DNA from: Chryseobacterium taklimakanense
Lineage (GTDB): Bacteria; Bacteroidota; Bacteroidia; Flavobacteriales; Weeksellaceae
Assembly (NCBI RefSeq): GCF_900187185.1
Contig: NZ_LT906465.1
Coordinates: 1,798,001-1,862,000, forward strand
DNA: 64,000 nt
Reading direction: 5' to 3'
Below are positions 15,741-24,847 of the stretch, in pieces. The notes under the pieces are model-generated. The model saw only the letters and a program-made list of their open reading frames with translations. It ran no database searches and was not told where the DNA came from. The position numbers were made by a program, and so were the translations under genes. Every line of letters starts with the position of its first letter. The stretch's first letter is position 1.

Positions 15741-17339
15741 ATGAATGTGCGAGTTTTAGAATTATTAAAGAATCCTGAAAATATTCAGTCCGACGATTTA
15801 AAATTGCTTGAAAGCGAGATTAAATCTAAGCCTTATATTCAAAATATCAGGGCTTTGCATTTGTTAGGGACGCATCGTTTCAATCCCGAGATTTATCAGA
15901 AAATTCTTTCTGAAACCGCCGCATACACCACCGATAAGAAAATTCTTTATCACTTCATCAATAAAAAATCGGTTGGCGAAGCTGAAAAAATTTCTGTTGA
16001 GGGACAGGTCAATCAGCCGCAGAAGGAAAATTTAGAGCAGACCGCAGACGTTACTTTCAGCAATGTAAAAGAACCAACGTATGTTGAAATTAATGGTGAG
16101 AAAAACCGGATTTTGTTTAAAGGAGAGGAAAATTTCTTTGAATTTAAAGACGAAGAAGAAAACGACGGAGTTTCTTTAACGCAAAATCAACCTGAAGATA
16201 TTGTTGAGCAAAAAATCTTTCCGGGGGAAATAGTTTATGAAGAAGAAAAAATCATAGAAACACAGAATTCTGAAACTGAAATGCTTGCCAGAAACTCCAG
16301 CACAGAAATTGACGATACGGAAATTGTAGAAGGACCTGAAAAAGTTGATCTGAATGAAGAGGTTTCTTCGGAAGTCAGTTTTCATGGAATTGATAACTTC
16401 TTTCCAAATATTGCAGTCCCTGTTGAAAAAAAGGTTGAAAACTACCAGCCAAAACATGCGCCAAACCGTCATGAAGAAGAAATGAAACGTTTAATCGCTG
16501 AAGTGGAAGCTAAAATAAAAGCCAGGAAACAGGCACAACCGGCTGCAGAAAAAACTGAAGAGGAAGATATGCCGAATTTTGAAACCAATTTTACAGAAAC
16601 GCAGGAGTTTAATCTTAAAAAAACAGAAAACGAACCCGCAAAAGAAACTGTACAAACTGATAGTGATAAAACTTCTGAAGCTGTAGAACAACAACCCAAA
16701 GAAATTCAACCGGAAAAAATTCCAGTCCAAAATACAGCTTGGAAACCGATGTCATTGGTTACAAACACACCGGATGGTTTAATTAAAAAGGAAGAAAGTT
16801 TGAAGCTTCAAGAGAAACAGGAAGCAGCTAAAAATCAGCCAGATAAGGCAGCAGAATTTCAAGGAGAAATTACAGAAGAGGAAAGACCGGTTTTCAATGT
16901 GTCATTCTTTGCGCCGAGCGTTTCGAAAATTGAGGAAGAAAAAGCGGCCGAACTGGTGATTTCAAAAGCTGAGGATAAAGTACAGCCTCAGGACAGCAAC
17001 GTTCCGCAGTTTATCAACACATGGCAAAAGTGGCTGAAGATTGAGCGCAGAGAACCGGAACCGTCAAAAGAAGAAATCAAGGAGAAGGCGATCGAAAAAT
17101 TTATTGAAAATGAACCAAAAATTTCCAAATTGAAGGAGGAAACCACTTCTGTTGTGAAGGAAAAAGCTGGTGATATTTCCCACCTGATGACGGAAACTCT
17201 GGCAAAATTATACGTTGAGCAAAGACTTTACTCCAAAGCCATTAAAGCTTACGAAGTCCTGCAGCAGAAACATCCTGAAAAGTCAGATTATTTTGCAGAA
17301 AAAATCAGGGAGGTGAAGGATTTGCGAAGCGGGAAATAA
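15741..17339 (+). CDS. Glu/Lys-rich protein with C-terminal TPR-like segment
   Basis: 532 residues. Residues 1-75 form a compact helical domain (MNVRVLELLKNPENIQSDDLKLLE ... IRALHLLGTHRF). Residues 80-450 are rich in Glu, Lys, Gln and Asn with no hydrophobic core, probably disordered. Residues 480-530 (TETLAKLYVEQRLYSKAIKAYEVLQQKHPEKSDYFAEKI, given here in part) look like a single TPR hairpin. No signal peptide, so cytoplasmic. It begins at the first base after the lptE stop. Comparable proteins follow lptE in other flavobacteria; function unknown. Confidence 0.6.
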   Translation: MNVRVLELLKNPENIQSDDLKLLESEIKSKPYIQNIRALHLLGTHRFNPEIYQKILSETAAYTTDKKILYHFINKKSVGEAEKISVEGQVNQPQKENLEQTADVTFSNVKEPTYVEINGEKNRILFKGEENFFEFKDEEENDGVSLTQNQPEDIVEQKIFPGEIVYEEEKIIETQNSETEMLARNSSTEIDDTEIVEGPEKVDLNEEVSSEVSFHGIDNFFPNIAVPVEKKVENYQPKHAPNRHEEEMKRLIAEVEAKIKARKQAQPAAEKTEEEDMPNFETNFTETQEFNLKKTENEPAKETVQTDSDKTSEAVEQQPKEIQPEKIPVQNTAWKPMSLVTNTPDGLIKKEESLKLQEKQEAAKNQPDKAAEFQGEITEEERPVFNVSFFAPSVSKIEEEKAAELVISKAEDKVQPQDSNVPQFINTWQKWLKIERREPEPSKEEIKEKAIEKFIENEPKISKLKEETTSVVKEKAGDISHLMTETLAKLYVEQRLYSKAIKAYEVLQQKHPEKSDYFAEKIREVKDLRSGK

Positions 17340-17376
17340 ATCATTTGTTAATTCCCGAAGTCACGAAGCCTTCGGA

Positions 17377-18088
17377 TTACGAGTATCGCAACTTATCAAT
17401 ATTCCGTTCGATTTTATTGATCACTTTGTCTGAAAATTTTCTTTCGTCTTTTAGTTTGCGAACGGCGAATGGGCAGCGTTTTCTAAAGACCATAAAATGA
17501 TAGTCTTCCCGTACCCAAATGCTGTATTTTTCAAAGAAAATCATTTCGAAACCTACACCTTCCAGATGTTGAAGAAGGGGAAGCAGCTGTACGGATTGGT
17601 CGATGGTTTGCAGTTTCATGTTCACGCACGTATTCGATGTATTCCGGATTGGGGATATTGATGCAAACGATCGAGTTTTCGTCCGTATAAGTGGAAATCT
17701 GGCGGAACAGGTTCCCGTGTAATGAAAGGGGAATATGCTCAATCACATCGAGCAGGGTTACGAAATTGAAATTTTTATCTTGTGGAATATATTTCACCGC
17801 ATCTGCCGCAGTAAACAAAATATTAGTTTTTTCAGCAAGCTGCTTTTTTGCGGCTTCAATGCTCTTTTCGCTTAAATCTACGGCTTCAATAATGCCTCTT
17901 TTTACGCGCTTGGCCAGCAGTTTCGTGAAATTTCCAACACCGCAGCCCAATTCCAACACCGTAGAATCTGATTTCAGGCCCAGTTCAAAAAGCCTTTTGT
18001 AGAGTGAAATCAGGCTCTCGTTTGCGCCGCTTTCCGGATGGGTGTCTATAAAATCGTGGTAAGGTTTTGAAATTTCCTCTTGCTGCAT
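17377..18088 (-). pseudogene. Class I SAM-dependent methyltransferase, frameshifted
   Basis: The N-terminal 165 residues read in one frame (17590-18088): VLELGCGVGNFTKLL is the SAM-binding motif I, then AVDLSEKSIE, AADAVKYIP, NFVTLLDVIEHIP. The rest (MKLQTIDQSV to DKLRYS, with FFEKYSIWVREDYHFMVFRK) continues in another frame from about 17620 to 17377. The switch occurs near 17615-17625, where the reverse strand reads GTGAACATGAAACTGC: a few bases appear to be missing from what would be a short GAACA repeat. Joined, the product would be about 235 residues, a normal length. Either a genuine recent inactivation or a sequencing error. Confidence 0.72.
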
Positions 18089-18126
18089 AAAACTGTGTGT
18101 AAAAGAGGTTGATTATCAGTAAAAAC

Positions 18127-18161
18127 AAAAACGCTGCCAATCACAGATTAACAGCGTTTTT
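18127..18161 (-). terminator. Terminator after the tRNA cluster
   Basis: On the reverse strand AAAACGCTG and CAGCGTTTT arms enclose a 15-nt loop and are followed by TTTGTTTTT. It separates the tRNAs from the methyltransferase gene. Confidence 0.75.
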
Positions 18162-18164
18162 AAG

Positions 18165-18248
18165 TACCCCAGACGGGACTTGAACCCGTACGTCCTTGCG
18201 GACACAGGATTTTAAGTCCTGCGTGTCTACCAATTCCACCACCAGGGC
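18165..18248 (-). tRNA. tRNA-Leu (anticodon UAA)
   Basis: 84 nt on the reverse strand. Acceptor GCCCTGG at the 5' end, D-arm GGTGGAATTGGTAGAC, anticodon stem CAGGA/TCCTG with loop CTTAAAA (anticodon TAA), a long variable arm TGTCCGCAAGGACGT as expected for a class II tRNA, and T-loop GGTTCAAGTCC. CCA is not encoded. Confidence 0.95.
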
Positions 18249-18261
18249 GAAGTAGAAAATG

Positions 18262-18334
18262 AGCGAAAAACGGGACTCGAACCCGCGACCCCAACCTTGG
18301 CAAGGTTGTGCTCTACCAACTGAGCTATTTTCGC
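18262..18334 (-). tRNA. tRNA-Gly (anticodon GCC)
   Basis: 73 nt on the reverse strand. Acceptor GCGAAAA pairs with TTTTCGC, D-arm GCTCAGTTGGTAGAGC, anticodon stem CAACC/GGTTG with loop TTGCCAA (anticodon GCC), and T-arm GCGGGTTCGAGTCCCGT. CCA is not encoded. Middle gene of a three-tRNA cluster. Confidence 0.95.
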
Positions 18335-18376
18335 AAAAAAAATTTCTAAAATCAAATTTTAGAAATTTACAAAAAG

Positions 18377-18458
18377 TGCGGATGAAGGGACTCGAACCCC
18401 CACGCCTCACGGCACCAGATCCTAAGTCTGGCGTGGCTACCAATTACACCACATCCGC
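18377..18458 (-). tRNA. tRNA-Leu (anticodon UAG)
   Basis: 82 nt on the reverse strand. Acceptor GCGGATG pairs with CATCCGC, anticodon stem CCAGA/TCTGG with loop CTTAGGA (anticodon TAG), long variable arm TGCCGTGAGGCGT, T-arm GGGGGTTCGAGTCCC. First gene of the cluster in transcription order. Confidence 0.95.
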
Positions 18459-18622
18459 ATTTGATTAAAGAACTTCTCTTCTTTTTTGTGAGTGCAAATA
18501 TATAGCTTTTTTAGTTTTAAAAACAAATTTTTTTGAAAAAATTTTTTTAACAATTAAGGATAAAGATTTTTCGGGATTTTATTTTGATTTTCCTATTTTT
18601 ACATTCTCAAGATTTTAAAACT

Positions 18623-19009
18623 ATGGAATTACAAGGCACAGTGAAGAAACTTTTTGAAACCCAGACTTTTGCAAGCGGTTTCCAAAAAAGAGAAATGATA
18701 TTATTAACGCAGGAGCAGTATCCCCAGCCGATAAGCATCGAATTTTTATCTGAAAAAATATCTTTGCTGGATAATGTTTCAGAAGGGGATGAAGTGAAAG
18801 TTGGGATCAACATCCGCGGCCGGGAATGGACTTCACCACAGGGAGAAACCAAGTATTTCAACTCGATCACGGGCTGGAGGCTGGAAAAAGCTGCTGCCGG
18901 AAACAGCTACAATGAACCTACACAAGCTCAGCCTTCAGCAAATGCTACTACAGCTTCAGCTCCTGATAATCCTTTCGCTGAAGAGGAAGATGATGATTTG
19001 CCGTTCTGA
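18623..19009 (+). CDS. DUF3127 protein with SSB-like acidic tail
   Basis: 128 residues from the ATG at 18623 (MELQGTVKKLFETQTF); an in-frame start at 18584 is rejected because it lies upstream of a TATTTTTA box at 18594-18601 that probably is the -7 element. The body is a small beta-rich OB-like domain (GTVKKLF, KREMILLT, INIRGREWTSP, FNSITGWRLEK), as in DUF3127, a Bacteroidota family thought to resemble single-stranded DNA-binding proteins. The C-terminus NPFAEEEDDDLPF has the same build as the SSB tip that recruits repair enzymes. Role in DNA metabolism is inferred. Confidence 0.75.
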   Translation: MELQGTVKKLFETQTFASGFQKREMILLTQEQYPQPISIEFLSEKISLLDNVSEGDEVKVGINIRGREWTSPQGETKYFNSITGWRLEKAAAGNSYNEPTQAQPSANATTASAPDNPFAEEEDDDLPF

Positions 19010-19061
19010 TTTTAGTGAAAAGAATAAATGAATTGTCCTACTTTTACGGTAGGATTTTTTT

Positions 19062-19703
19062 ATGGTACAGTTAAGCGAAAATGAGATTTTCTTCCCCGAT
19101 CCCACAAGTTATCATCCTTTGACCGGATTGATGGCCTATGGTGGCGATCTGTCACCGGAAAGGATCTGGCTTGCATATCAGCTGGGAATCTTTCCATGGT
19201 ATAATCCTGGGGAAGAAATTCTGTGGTGGTGCCCGGATCCCAGATTTGTGCTGTATCCGGACGAGCTTAAAATATCAAAATCCATGCGGAAAATCCTCCG
19301 GCATGAGGTCTTTACCTTTACCGAGAATCAATATTTTGAAGAAGTGATGCGCAGCTGCATGCAGGTTCCGAGAAAAGACCAGGATGGAACGTGGATTTCT
19401 GAAGAACTCATTTCATCTTTTGTGCAGCTTCACCAAGAAGGAAAAGCCATGAGCGTCGAAGTGTGGAAAAATAAAGCGTTGGTAGGTGGTTTTTATGGAG
19501 TGGTTGTAAATAATGTTTTTTGTGGGGAAAGTATGTTCTCTAAAGTCAGCAACGCGTCGAAAGCGGGATTTATTCACTTCGTGGAAAAATATAAAAATGA
19601 ATTTGAGCTGATTGACTGCCAGATTCATTCTGAACATCTGGAAAGTCTTGGGGCAAGGATGATTCCGAAGCTGGCATATCTGAAAATTCTTTACACAAAA
19701 TAA
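19062..19703 (+). CDS. aat: Leucyl/phenylalanyl-tRNA-protein transferase
   Basis: 213 residues, standard length. Diagnostic blocks: GLMAYGGDLSPERIWLAYQLGIFPWYNPGEEILWWCPDPRF is spread over residues 22-62 (only landmarks quoted), then GTWISEELI, GKAMSVEVW and GGFYGVVVNNVFCGESMFS. Aat transfers Leu or Phe from tRNA to proteins with N-terminal Arg or Lys, marking them for ClpS/ClpAP proteolysis. It lies 52 bp downstream of the DUF3127 gene, possibly one transcript. Confidence 0.95.
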   Translation: MVQLSENEIFFPDPTSYHPLTGLMAYGGDLSPERIWLAYQLGIFPWYNPGEEILWWCPDPRFVLYPDELKISKSMRKILRHEVFTFTENQYFEEVMRSCMQVPRKDQDGTWISEELISSFVQLHQEGKAMSVEVWKNKALVGGFYGVVVNNVFCGESMFSKVSNASKAGFIHFVEKYKNEFELIDCQIHSEHLESLGARMIPKLAYLKILYTK

Positions 19704-19727
19704 AAAAAGCCGCATTACGCGGCCTTT
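19702..19727. terminator. Bidirectional terminator between aat and the DUF5689 gene
   Basis: GCCGC and GCGGC arms around ATTAC. The reverse strand continues into TTTTTTTA, so it mainly serves the reverse-strand lipoprotein gene. Confidence 0.65.
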
Positions 19728-19752
19728 CATACTGTTTTTCTTTCAGGTTTTA

Positions 19753-21819
19753 TTATTTAGCACCTGAAATTTTCACATTGTCAATTTCCCATGTTGCAGC
19801 TGCACTGGTGGTCGAAGTATATTTAAAAGCAACAAATATTTTCTTGCCTGCATAAGCTGCAAGATCGATATTTCCGGAGTTAGCCCATCCATAGGCACCT
19901 TCGTCTGTATCAAGGGTTGGGTTCAGTTTCACCCAGTTTGTTGTTGCCGGATTCCCGGTGTAGTTTTCAGTAATGTATGTTTCGATATCATTACCGGCAA
20001 ATCTTTTGTCGTTGTCGAATGAAAGGAAATACTTATCGTAACCCGTCAGTTCAACGGCATTTTTGCTGATCAGCCAGTCTTCGTTGGCAAAATTACCTCC
20101 CTGAAAGCCGCTTATTACGGCGAAAGTGTTTCCTGAAATGGTCTGGGTTCTCCAGCCCTGGGTTCCGGTAATGCTTACGGCATTCCATTTGGTAAGGTCA
20201 GCAAACGGATCTTCGAAAATAGCTGTGAATTTCATTTTTGGAGGCAATGTTCCGTCACATCTCGGGTTATCAAGATCGATATCTCTCAGTTTTGTAATCC
20301 TAAGCTGATAAGCTCCTCTGAATATTTGCAGAACAGCGTACACGTCTCCTTTTCCGGTGTCCATTTGTACGTTATTTGCCAGAAGCGGCTCATCTTTTGT
20401 TCCAAAATCTGCTCTGCCGTTTGTTCTCAGGATAATCTTATTGCCACTGCAGTCTTCAAGAGTTCTGTTGGTATCTGACGTACCGTCGGCAAAGTTTTTC
20501 CAAAGATCGGCGTTTGTAACCTGCAGGTCTTTGATTTTTATCCATTTTCCAACATCTGCAGTCGTAAGGGATGAAATCGTTCTTTCAGTAGCAGTAACCG
20601 CTGAAATAGGGGTATCGTTGGCAAAGAAATGCTTGTAAGTATCTGCCAGTTCTACCTGGCCCACATTTCCGTTGAAAAGTCCGCCAAGCTGCAGTTCGCC
20701 GTCTTTATCACCAATATAAAGGTCTTTCAGGTTTACTGTAAGCATTCTTCCCACCTGGAATCTTTTGTCCAGATAAAGGTCATTCATATTGATATTGATT
20801 CTGATACCGCCCGTTGCATCTTCTACATAAAGATATTTAAACAGGTTTCCTGTCTGGTCATTGGCTGTAACTTTTGCTGTAAGTGTTGCGTTATCTTTTA
20901 TTAACGTCGGATTGGTTGCTGACTTGTAAATCGCTTTTGCCTGAGCTACGGTAAGTTTAGAAGCATTGGGGTCTGCAGCACAAGGTGCAACTTTTTTGTC
21001 GAGTCTCGGGCCGTTCATTTCCAGGTCTGTATCTCTTACAATATAGAACTGGTAAGTTGTTCTGAATTTGCTCAGAATACCTACGAATTTACCGTTGCCT
21101 GAAGGGAGCGTTTTGGTAGCAAAAGTCGCGTAACCGCTGTTTCTGGCTACTTTTGTAGTAGCTGCAGTGTGGGTAGGGTCTGTAAGTCCCCGGTCCGCAC
21201 TTGTTCCATCCGGAGCATATTGTAAGCAAAGTGTGTTGGCGTGGAACTCCGCATTGTTGATTTGGATTAGGGCTCCTACCAAAGCATCGTTCGCTGGCTT
21301 CACCTCTGCGAGAGTCATCACTTTCGGGATGATGGCAGCTTTTTCAGTACAAGATTTCACGATATTGGTTGGAACCATTTTCTCAGGAATTCTGCCGAAC
21401 ACGTTAGCGGCATCCATTGCGCCCAGCTGTATGAAATCACCATATTTACCCATTGCAAGGCCTTTCAGTTTGATGTAGACTTTGGACCCTTGTGGAAAAT
21501 TAGCATAAGTACTGACAGCATCCACACTGATGACCAGACCCTGAGTCGGATTTTCCGGTTTATCCTGAATGTAGAGGTATTTGTATATGTTTCCTGTTTC
21601 ATCTGAAGATGAGACATAACCTTCAACGACATCATCTGTAGTGAAAGTCTGGTCCTGTGGCATAGCCTTCAGTTCGGCAAGAGTTTTTGTAGCCTTCAGG
21701 TCGCCACACTGATAGGACAGATCCGGTGTGCCGTATTTATCATCGTGCACACAACCTGTTAGCAGTAATGCCGAAAGGATTACCAGTAACAACTTTATAT
21801 ATGAACTTAAAAATTTCAT
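19753..21819 (-). CDS. Outer-membrane lipoprotein with two DUF5689 domains
   Basis: 688 residues. Lipobox LLTGC places the lipidated Cys at 23. Two similar modules follow at about 38-275 and 285-515; each carries ETGNIYKYLYIQD or QTGNLFKYLYVED, a PQGSKVYIKLKGL or VGRMLTVNLKDL strand, a QLG(A/G) segment and FRTTYQFYIVRD or FRGAYQLRITKLRD. This is the DUF5689 pattern, an OB-fold-like domain related to nucleic-acid-binding OB modules of secreted nucleases. The last 155 residues (FEDPFADLTKWNAVS to EIDNVKISG) look like a jelly-roll choice-of-anchor domain. It lies 22 bp downstream of a TonB-dependent receptor gene, so it is probably the surface binding partner of that receptor. Confidence 0.75.
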   Translation of the reverse strand: MKFLSSYIKLLLVILSALLLTGCVHDDKYGTPDLSYQCGDLKATKTLAELKAMPQDQTFTTDDVVEGYVSSSDETGNIYKYLYIQDKPENPTQGLVISVDAVSTYANFPQGSKVYIKLKGLAMGKYGDFIQLGAMDAANVFGRIPEKMVPTNIVKSCTEKAAIIPKVMTLAEVKPANDALVGALIQINNAEFHANTLCLQYAPDGTSADRGLTDPTHTAATTKVARNSGYATFATKTLPSGNGKFVGILSKFRTTYQFYIVRDTDLEMNGPRLDKKVAPCAADPNASKLTVAQAKAIYKSATNPTLIKDNATLTAKVTANDQTGNLFKYLYVEDATGGIRININMNDLYLDKRFQVGRMLTVNLKDLYIGDKDGELQLGGLFNGNVGQVELADTYKHFFANDTPISAVTATERTISSLTTADVGKWIKIKDLQVTNADLWKNFADGTSDTNRTLEDCSGNKIILRTNGRADFGTKDEPLLANNVQMDTGKGDVYAVLQIFRGAYQLRITKLRDIDLDNPRCDGTLPPKMKFTAIFEDPFADLTKWNAVSITGTQGWRTQTISGNTFAVISGFQGGNFANEDWLISKNAVELTGYDKYFLSFDNDKRFAGNDIETYITENYTGNPATTNWVKLNPTLDTDEGAYGWANSGNIDLAAYAGKKIFVAFKYTSTTSAAATWEIDNVKISGAK

Positions 21820-21841
21820 TTCTTGTGAATTTTTATTTTAA

Positions 21842-24649
21842 TTAAAATCTAAAGTAAACATTTGCAAAGAAGGTTGTTCCCCTGTCGTACCAAAGTTTTG
21901 GCCCGAAAAGCGGGGTTTCTCTCTGGCTTTCAAGATAGGCTTCGCGGAAATTTGATTTTCTGCCCTGCTCGAATCCGCCGGTAACATAATCTCTGTTGTT
22001 CAGGATATTATTAACGCTGATGCTGGCTCCCACCCTGTATTTGCCAAACTGGAATGTTTTACCTGCGTTGGCGTTAATCATAAACTGATCTTCAAATTTG
22101 GTCTGCTTCAGCAGCGCAGCCACATTTTCTTCAGTTGCACCAGGAATTTCAATCTTTGTCTGGGAGTCCGTAATCGGAAGATAATTGTCCCCTGTTAATG
22201 GATTGGTGTAGAAGTTAGGCGTTCTGTTAAGAACGGAGAAATCAAGATATTGGTCTGCAAGATAATTCGCAGAGGCTCCAAACCACCAGAATTTCGGACT
22301 GTTATATCTGAAGCCTAACGAAGCTGCTTTCTGTGGGGTGCCGGCAATTTTATAGCCTTTGATATTGGCTTTCCCGTAGTATTCCGCACCTCTGGCATAT
22401 TTTTCGTCGTCGGTACTGATGTAAACATCAGGATTGTTTTGGTAAGTATAATCCCCGTAACTGCCGACAGCGATGATATTGAAGGTTGGTGATAATTTGA
22501 TATCCGCACCAAGTTCTATGCCCTTGTATCTTTTTTCAGTTCCTGCCAATACTTCAGTGGTGAATCTGTCGCCTTGTCCCGAATCGTCAAGCTCGGCAAA
22601 ATACCTTGAAATTTCGGTAGCATTGCTGATGTCGGTCCAATATCCGGAAAGCCTCAATTTAAGAACCTGCCCTCTTACAATATAGCTTAATTCGTTTGAA
22701 TTGATAATCTGATTGTCTACGCCAGGTGTTACATAATCGCTTACTCTTGGGTTGATGAAAATTTCATTAAGCGTCGGTGCCAGGCTGAATAAAGTTCCGT
22801 TGTACACGATAAAGTTTTTACCGTTGATCTTATAAGTTACTCTGGCTTTTAGTCCGGCATCGAAGGCGTCATACACTGCACTTTCCCCTTTGGAATTGTC
22901 CTGATAGAAATGATTCCTGTAATGCCCGTTTCTCTGAGATTCTGAATAGCCACCGAAAGCGGAAGCCATCAAATTCCATTTTGGAAAATCAATTTCTGTA
23001 GACGCATTGAAAACGTAGCTGTCGCGGAAAAGTTCGTAAGAGTACTGGGTTCTTTGTCCTTCGTACACCTTCACATCTTCGCTGTCCAGGTTGAATCTGT
23101 TGTCTGCCCCGAACGCATCAAGATTAAGCGCGAAGTCTGCACCCAAAAGGTCTTTAATCCTTCTGAAATTATCAGAATTTAATTTTTGATAATTAAAGTT
23201 GAGGTTCAGCTTCCAGGTATCGCTCAGCTTGGTATCAAAATGAGAGACGAAGTTGTAGGTTTTGTCTTCATTCACGTCGTCTACAAGGGTGTAAATGGCT
23301 CTTCTACCTTCAATGTCATTTCCTGCAGCATCTTTGCCGTAGCTTATTCCCATATAATTTTTTGCAGCAGCAACGCCGTAGTTTTGCTGGTATAGTCCCA
23401 GCCAGTCGATCTGGCTGTTGGTTACAAACTCATCTTCAGTATAATTTCCGAAGCTTGGTAATTTTCTGTAATAAGTTGGGTTGGGATCGGCGCCATGAAA
23501 CCAGTCTAAGCGGCTTCTGGCGTCGCTTCCCTGCTGGTAAGAAAATGTATTGTTCCAGTTGCTGGCTTTTCCAATTTTGTTATAAGTCTGAAGCATAAAG
23601 ATCGGCTCGAACGTTTTCCGGATTCTGGAATTTCGTTTTTCACCGTCTTGCCAACCCCAGTATGAGTTGTAGTTTTTACCCATGATATCATATGCTTCCT
23701 GAGTATTCGGGCTGTTTGATGCTCTGTAAGTGGGCGCACCAAATGCGGTAAGGTTCATAGAAAACCTGTCGCTGAACTTTTTCTCAATAGAACCGAAATA
23801 TGCGTAAGAATCCTGATATGTTCCATCAATTACGCCCTCTTCTGCCCATCTGCGGCTTCCAGAAAAAGTAAACGCCCAGCCGCTCGGCAACATCCCTGTA
23901 GAATAGGTCGCCATCGCTCTGTGTCTGTAACTTCTGTTTGTAAAGGAGTAAGCTAATGAAGTTCCTTTTCTGTAATTGGAAGCTCTGGTATTGTAATAAA
24001 CCAAACCGCCCAGATTACCGAAAGCATTTTCGGATGGCGTGATATTGTCAACGTTTTCCTGTGGATATCTGGTAACGTCGTTTAGGCCGCCCCAGTTGCT
24101 GAAATCTATACGGCCGTCATCATTTTTAGACATCGACACCCCATTGAACAAAACATCTTCATATCTGTTGTCAACGCCTCTGGGCCTGAACCAGTAAGCT
24201 CCCAATTCAAATGCTGCTACATTTTGGAAGGCGTCTCTGCCGGAGCTTAAGAGGCCAACCGTCGGCTGCATGGAGCTGCCGTCATCGTCTGCCGCGGCAT
24301 CGTCAATTACAATAACGCCCAGATCTGAAGTTGTAGCAGCTGGAATAAGGCTGATCACACCCAAATCCTTTCTTTTCTCGCCTTCTGTTACAGCAAAATC
24401 TACGGTCTTGCTTTCTAAACCGGCTTTGGAAACAATGATCTGATATTGCCCCGGCTGCAGGTTTACAAATTGGAAATACCCGATCTTGTCTGCTGTAACA
24501 TCATCGGATGACTGTACTAAATCTACGTCAGCTCTCTCTACAGGGTTTCCCTGTGCGTCTTTTACGTAAGCATAGACAGTAGTCTGCGCGTAGTAAAACG
24601 ATGCCGGAAGCAAAGTAAAAAGTGAGATTAGTGATAATTTTTTTATCAT
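21842..24649 (-). CDS. TonB-dependent receptor (partner of DUF5689 lipoprotein)
   Basis: 935 residues. Signal peptide to about residue 21 (ASFYYAQ), a carboxypeptidase-regulatory-like beta-sandwich at 23-105 (YVKDAQGNPVERADVDLVQ), plug domain at about 130-230 (VIDD ... NRYEDVLFNGVSMSKND, GNLGGLVYYNT), then a 22-strand type barrel ending in the aromatic residue FRF. The N-terminal sandwich and the lipoprotein encoded immediately downstream suggest uptake of a large or bound substrate across the outer membrane. The divergent neighbour encodes a secreted nuclease/phosphatase, so nucleic-acid breakdown products are the best guess. A -7 box TAAATTTG (reverse) lies at 24699-24706. Confidence 0.85.
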   Translation of the reverse strand: MIKKLSLISLFTLLPASFYYAQTTVYAYVKDAQGNPVERADVDLVQSSDDVTADKIGYFQFVNLQPGQYQIIVSKAGLESKTVDFAVTEGEKRKDLGVISLIPAATTSDLGVIVIDDAAADDDGSSMQPTVGLLSSGRDAFQNVAAFELGAYWFRPRGVDNRYEDVLFNGVSMSKNDDGRIDFSNWGGLNDVTRYPQENVDNITPSENAFGNLGGLVYYNTRASNYRKGTSLAYSFTNRSYRHRAMATYSTGMLPSGWAFTFSGSRRWAEEGVIDGTYQDSYAYFGSIEKKFSDRFSMNLTAFGAPTYRASNSPNTQEAYDIMGKNYNSYWGWQDGEKRNSRIRKTFEPIFMLQTYNKIGKASNWNNTFSYQQGSDARSRLDWFHGADPNPTYYRKLPSFGNYTEDEFVTNSQIDWLGLYQQNYGVAAAKNYMGISYGKDAAGNDIEGRRAIYTLVDDVNEDKTYNFVSHFDTKLSDTWKLNLNFNYQKLNSDNFRRIKDLLGADFALNLDAFGADNRFNLDSEDVKVYEGQRTQYSYELFRDSYVFNASTEIDFPKWNLMASAFGGYSESQRNGHYRNHFYQDNSKGESAVYDAFDAGLKARVTYKINGKNFIVYNGTLFSLAPTLNEIFINPRVSDYVTPGVDNQIINSNELSYIVRGQVLKLRLSGYWTDISNATEISRYFAELDDSGQGDRFTTEVLAGTEKRYKGIELGADIKLSPTFNIIAVGSYGDYTYQNNPDVYISTDDEKYARGAEYYGKANIKGYKIAGTPQKAASLGFRYNSPKFWWFGASANYLADQYLDFSVLNRTPNFYTNPLTGDNYLPITDSQTKIEIPGATEENVAALLKQTKFEDQFMINANAGKTFQFGKYRVGASISVNNILNNRDYVTGGFEQGRKSNFREAYLESQRETPLFGPKLWYDRGTTFFANVYFRF

Positions 24650-24698
24650 GATTTAAAAAATTGTATTTCAGGTTTTTGCCAGTTTAAAAGTGGGGTTG

Positions 24699-24706
24699 CA
24701 AATTTA
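24699..24706 (-). promoter_or_regulatory. -7 box of the TonB receptor-DUF5689 operon
   Basis: Reverse-strand TAAATTTG followed by CAACCCC, 50 bp upstream of the receptor start codon. Perfect TAnnTTTG match. Confidence 0.6.
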
Positions 24707-24822
24707 ATATTTTTAAATTATTAGTATGCACTTAAAACCTTTATTTTATGTAATTGATATGTTAAAATATATTAACCTGATTTAATTTTAGGATAAACGA
24801 GTAATCTAAGATACAGATTGTT

Positions 24823-24830
24823 TAAATTTG
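24823..24830 (+). promoter_or_regulatory. -7 box of the secreted nuclease gene
   Basis: TAAATTTG, a perfect match, 18 bp before the ATG at 24848. Its position excludes the in-frame upstream ATG at 24818 as a start. Confidence 0.6.
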
Positions 24831-24847
24831 TAACACAATTACTAATA

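Noticed and set aside
18141-18468. Open frames across the tRNA cluster
   Set aside because: They translate tRNA genes; such peptides are often mis-annotated as proteins.
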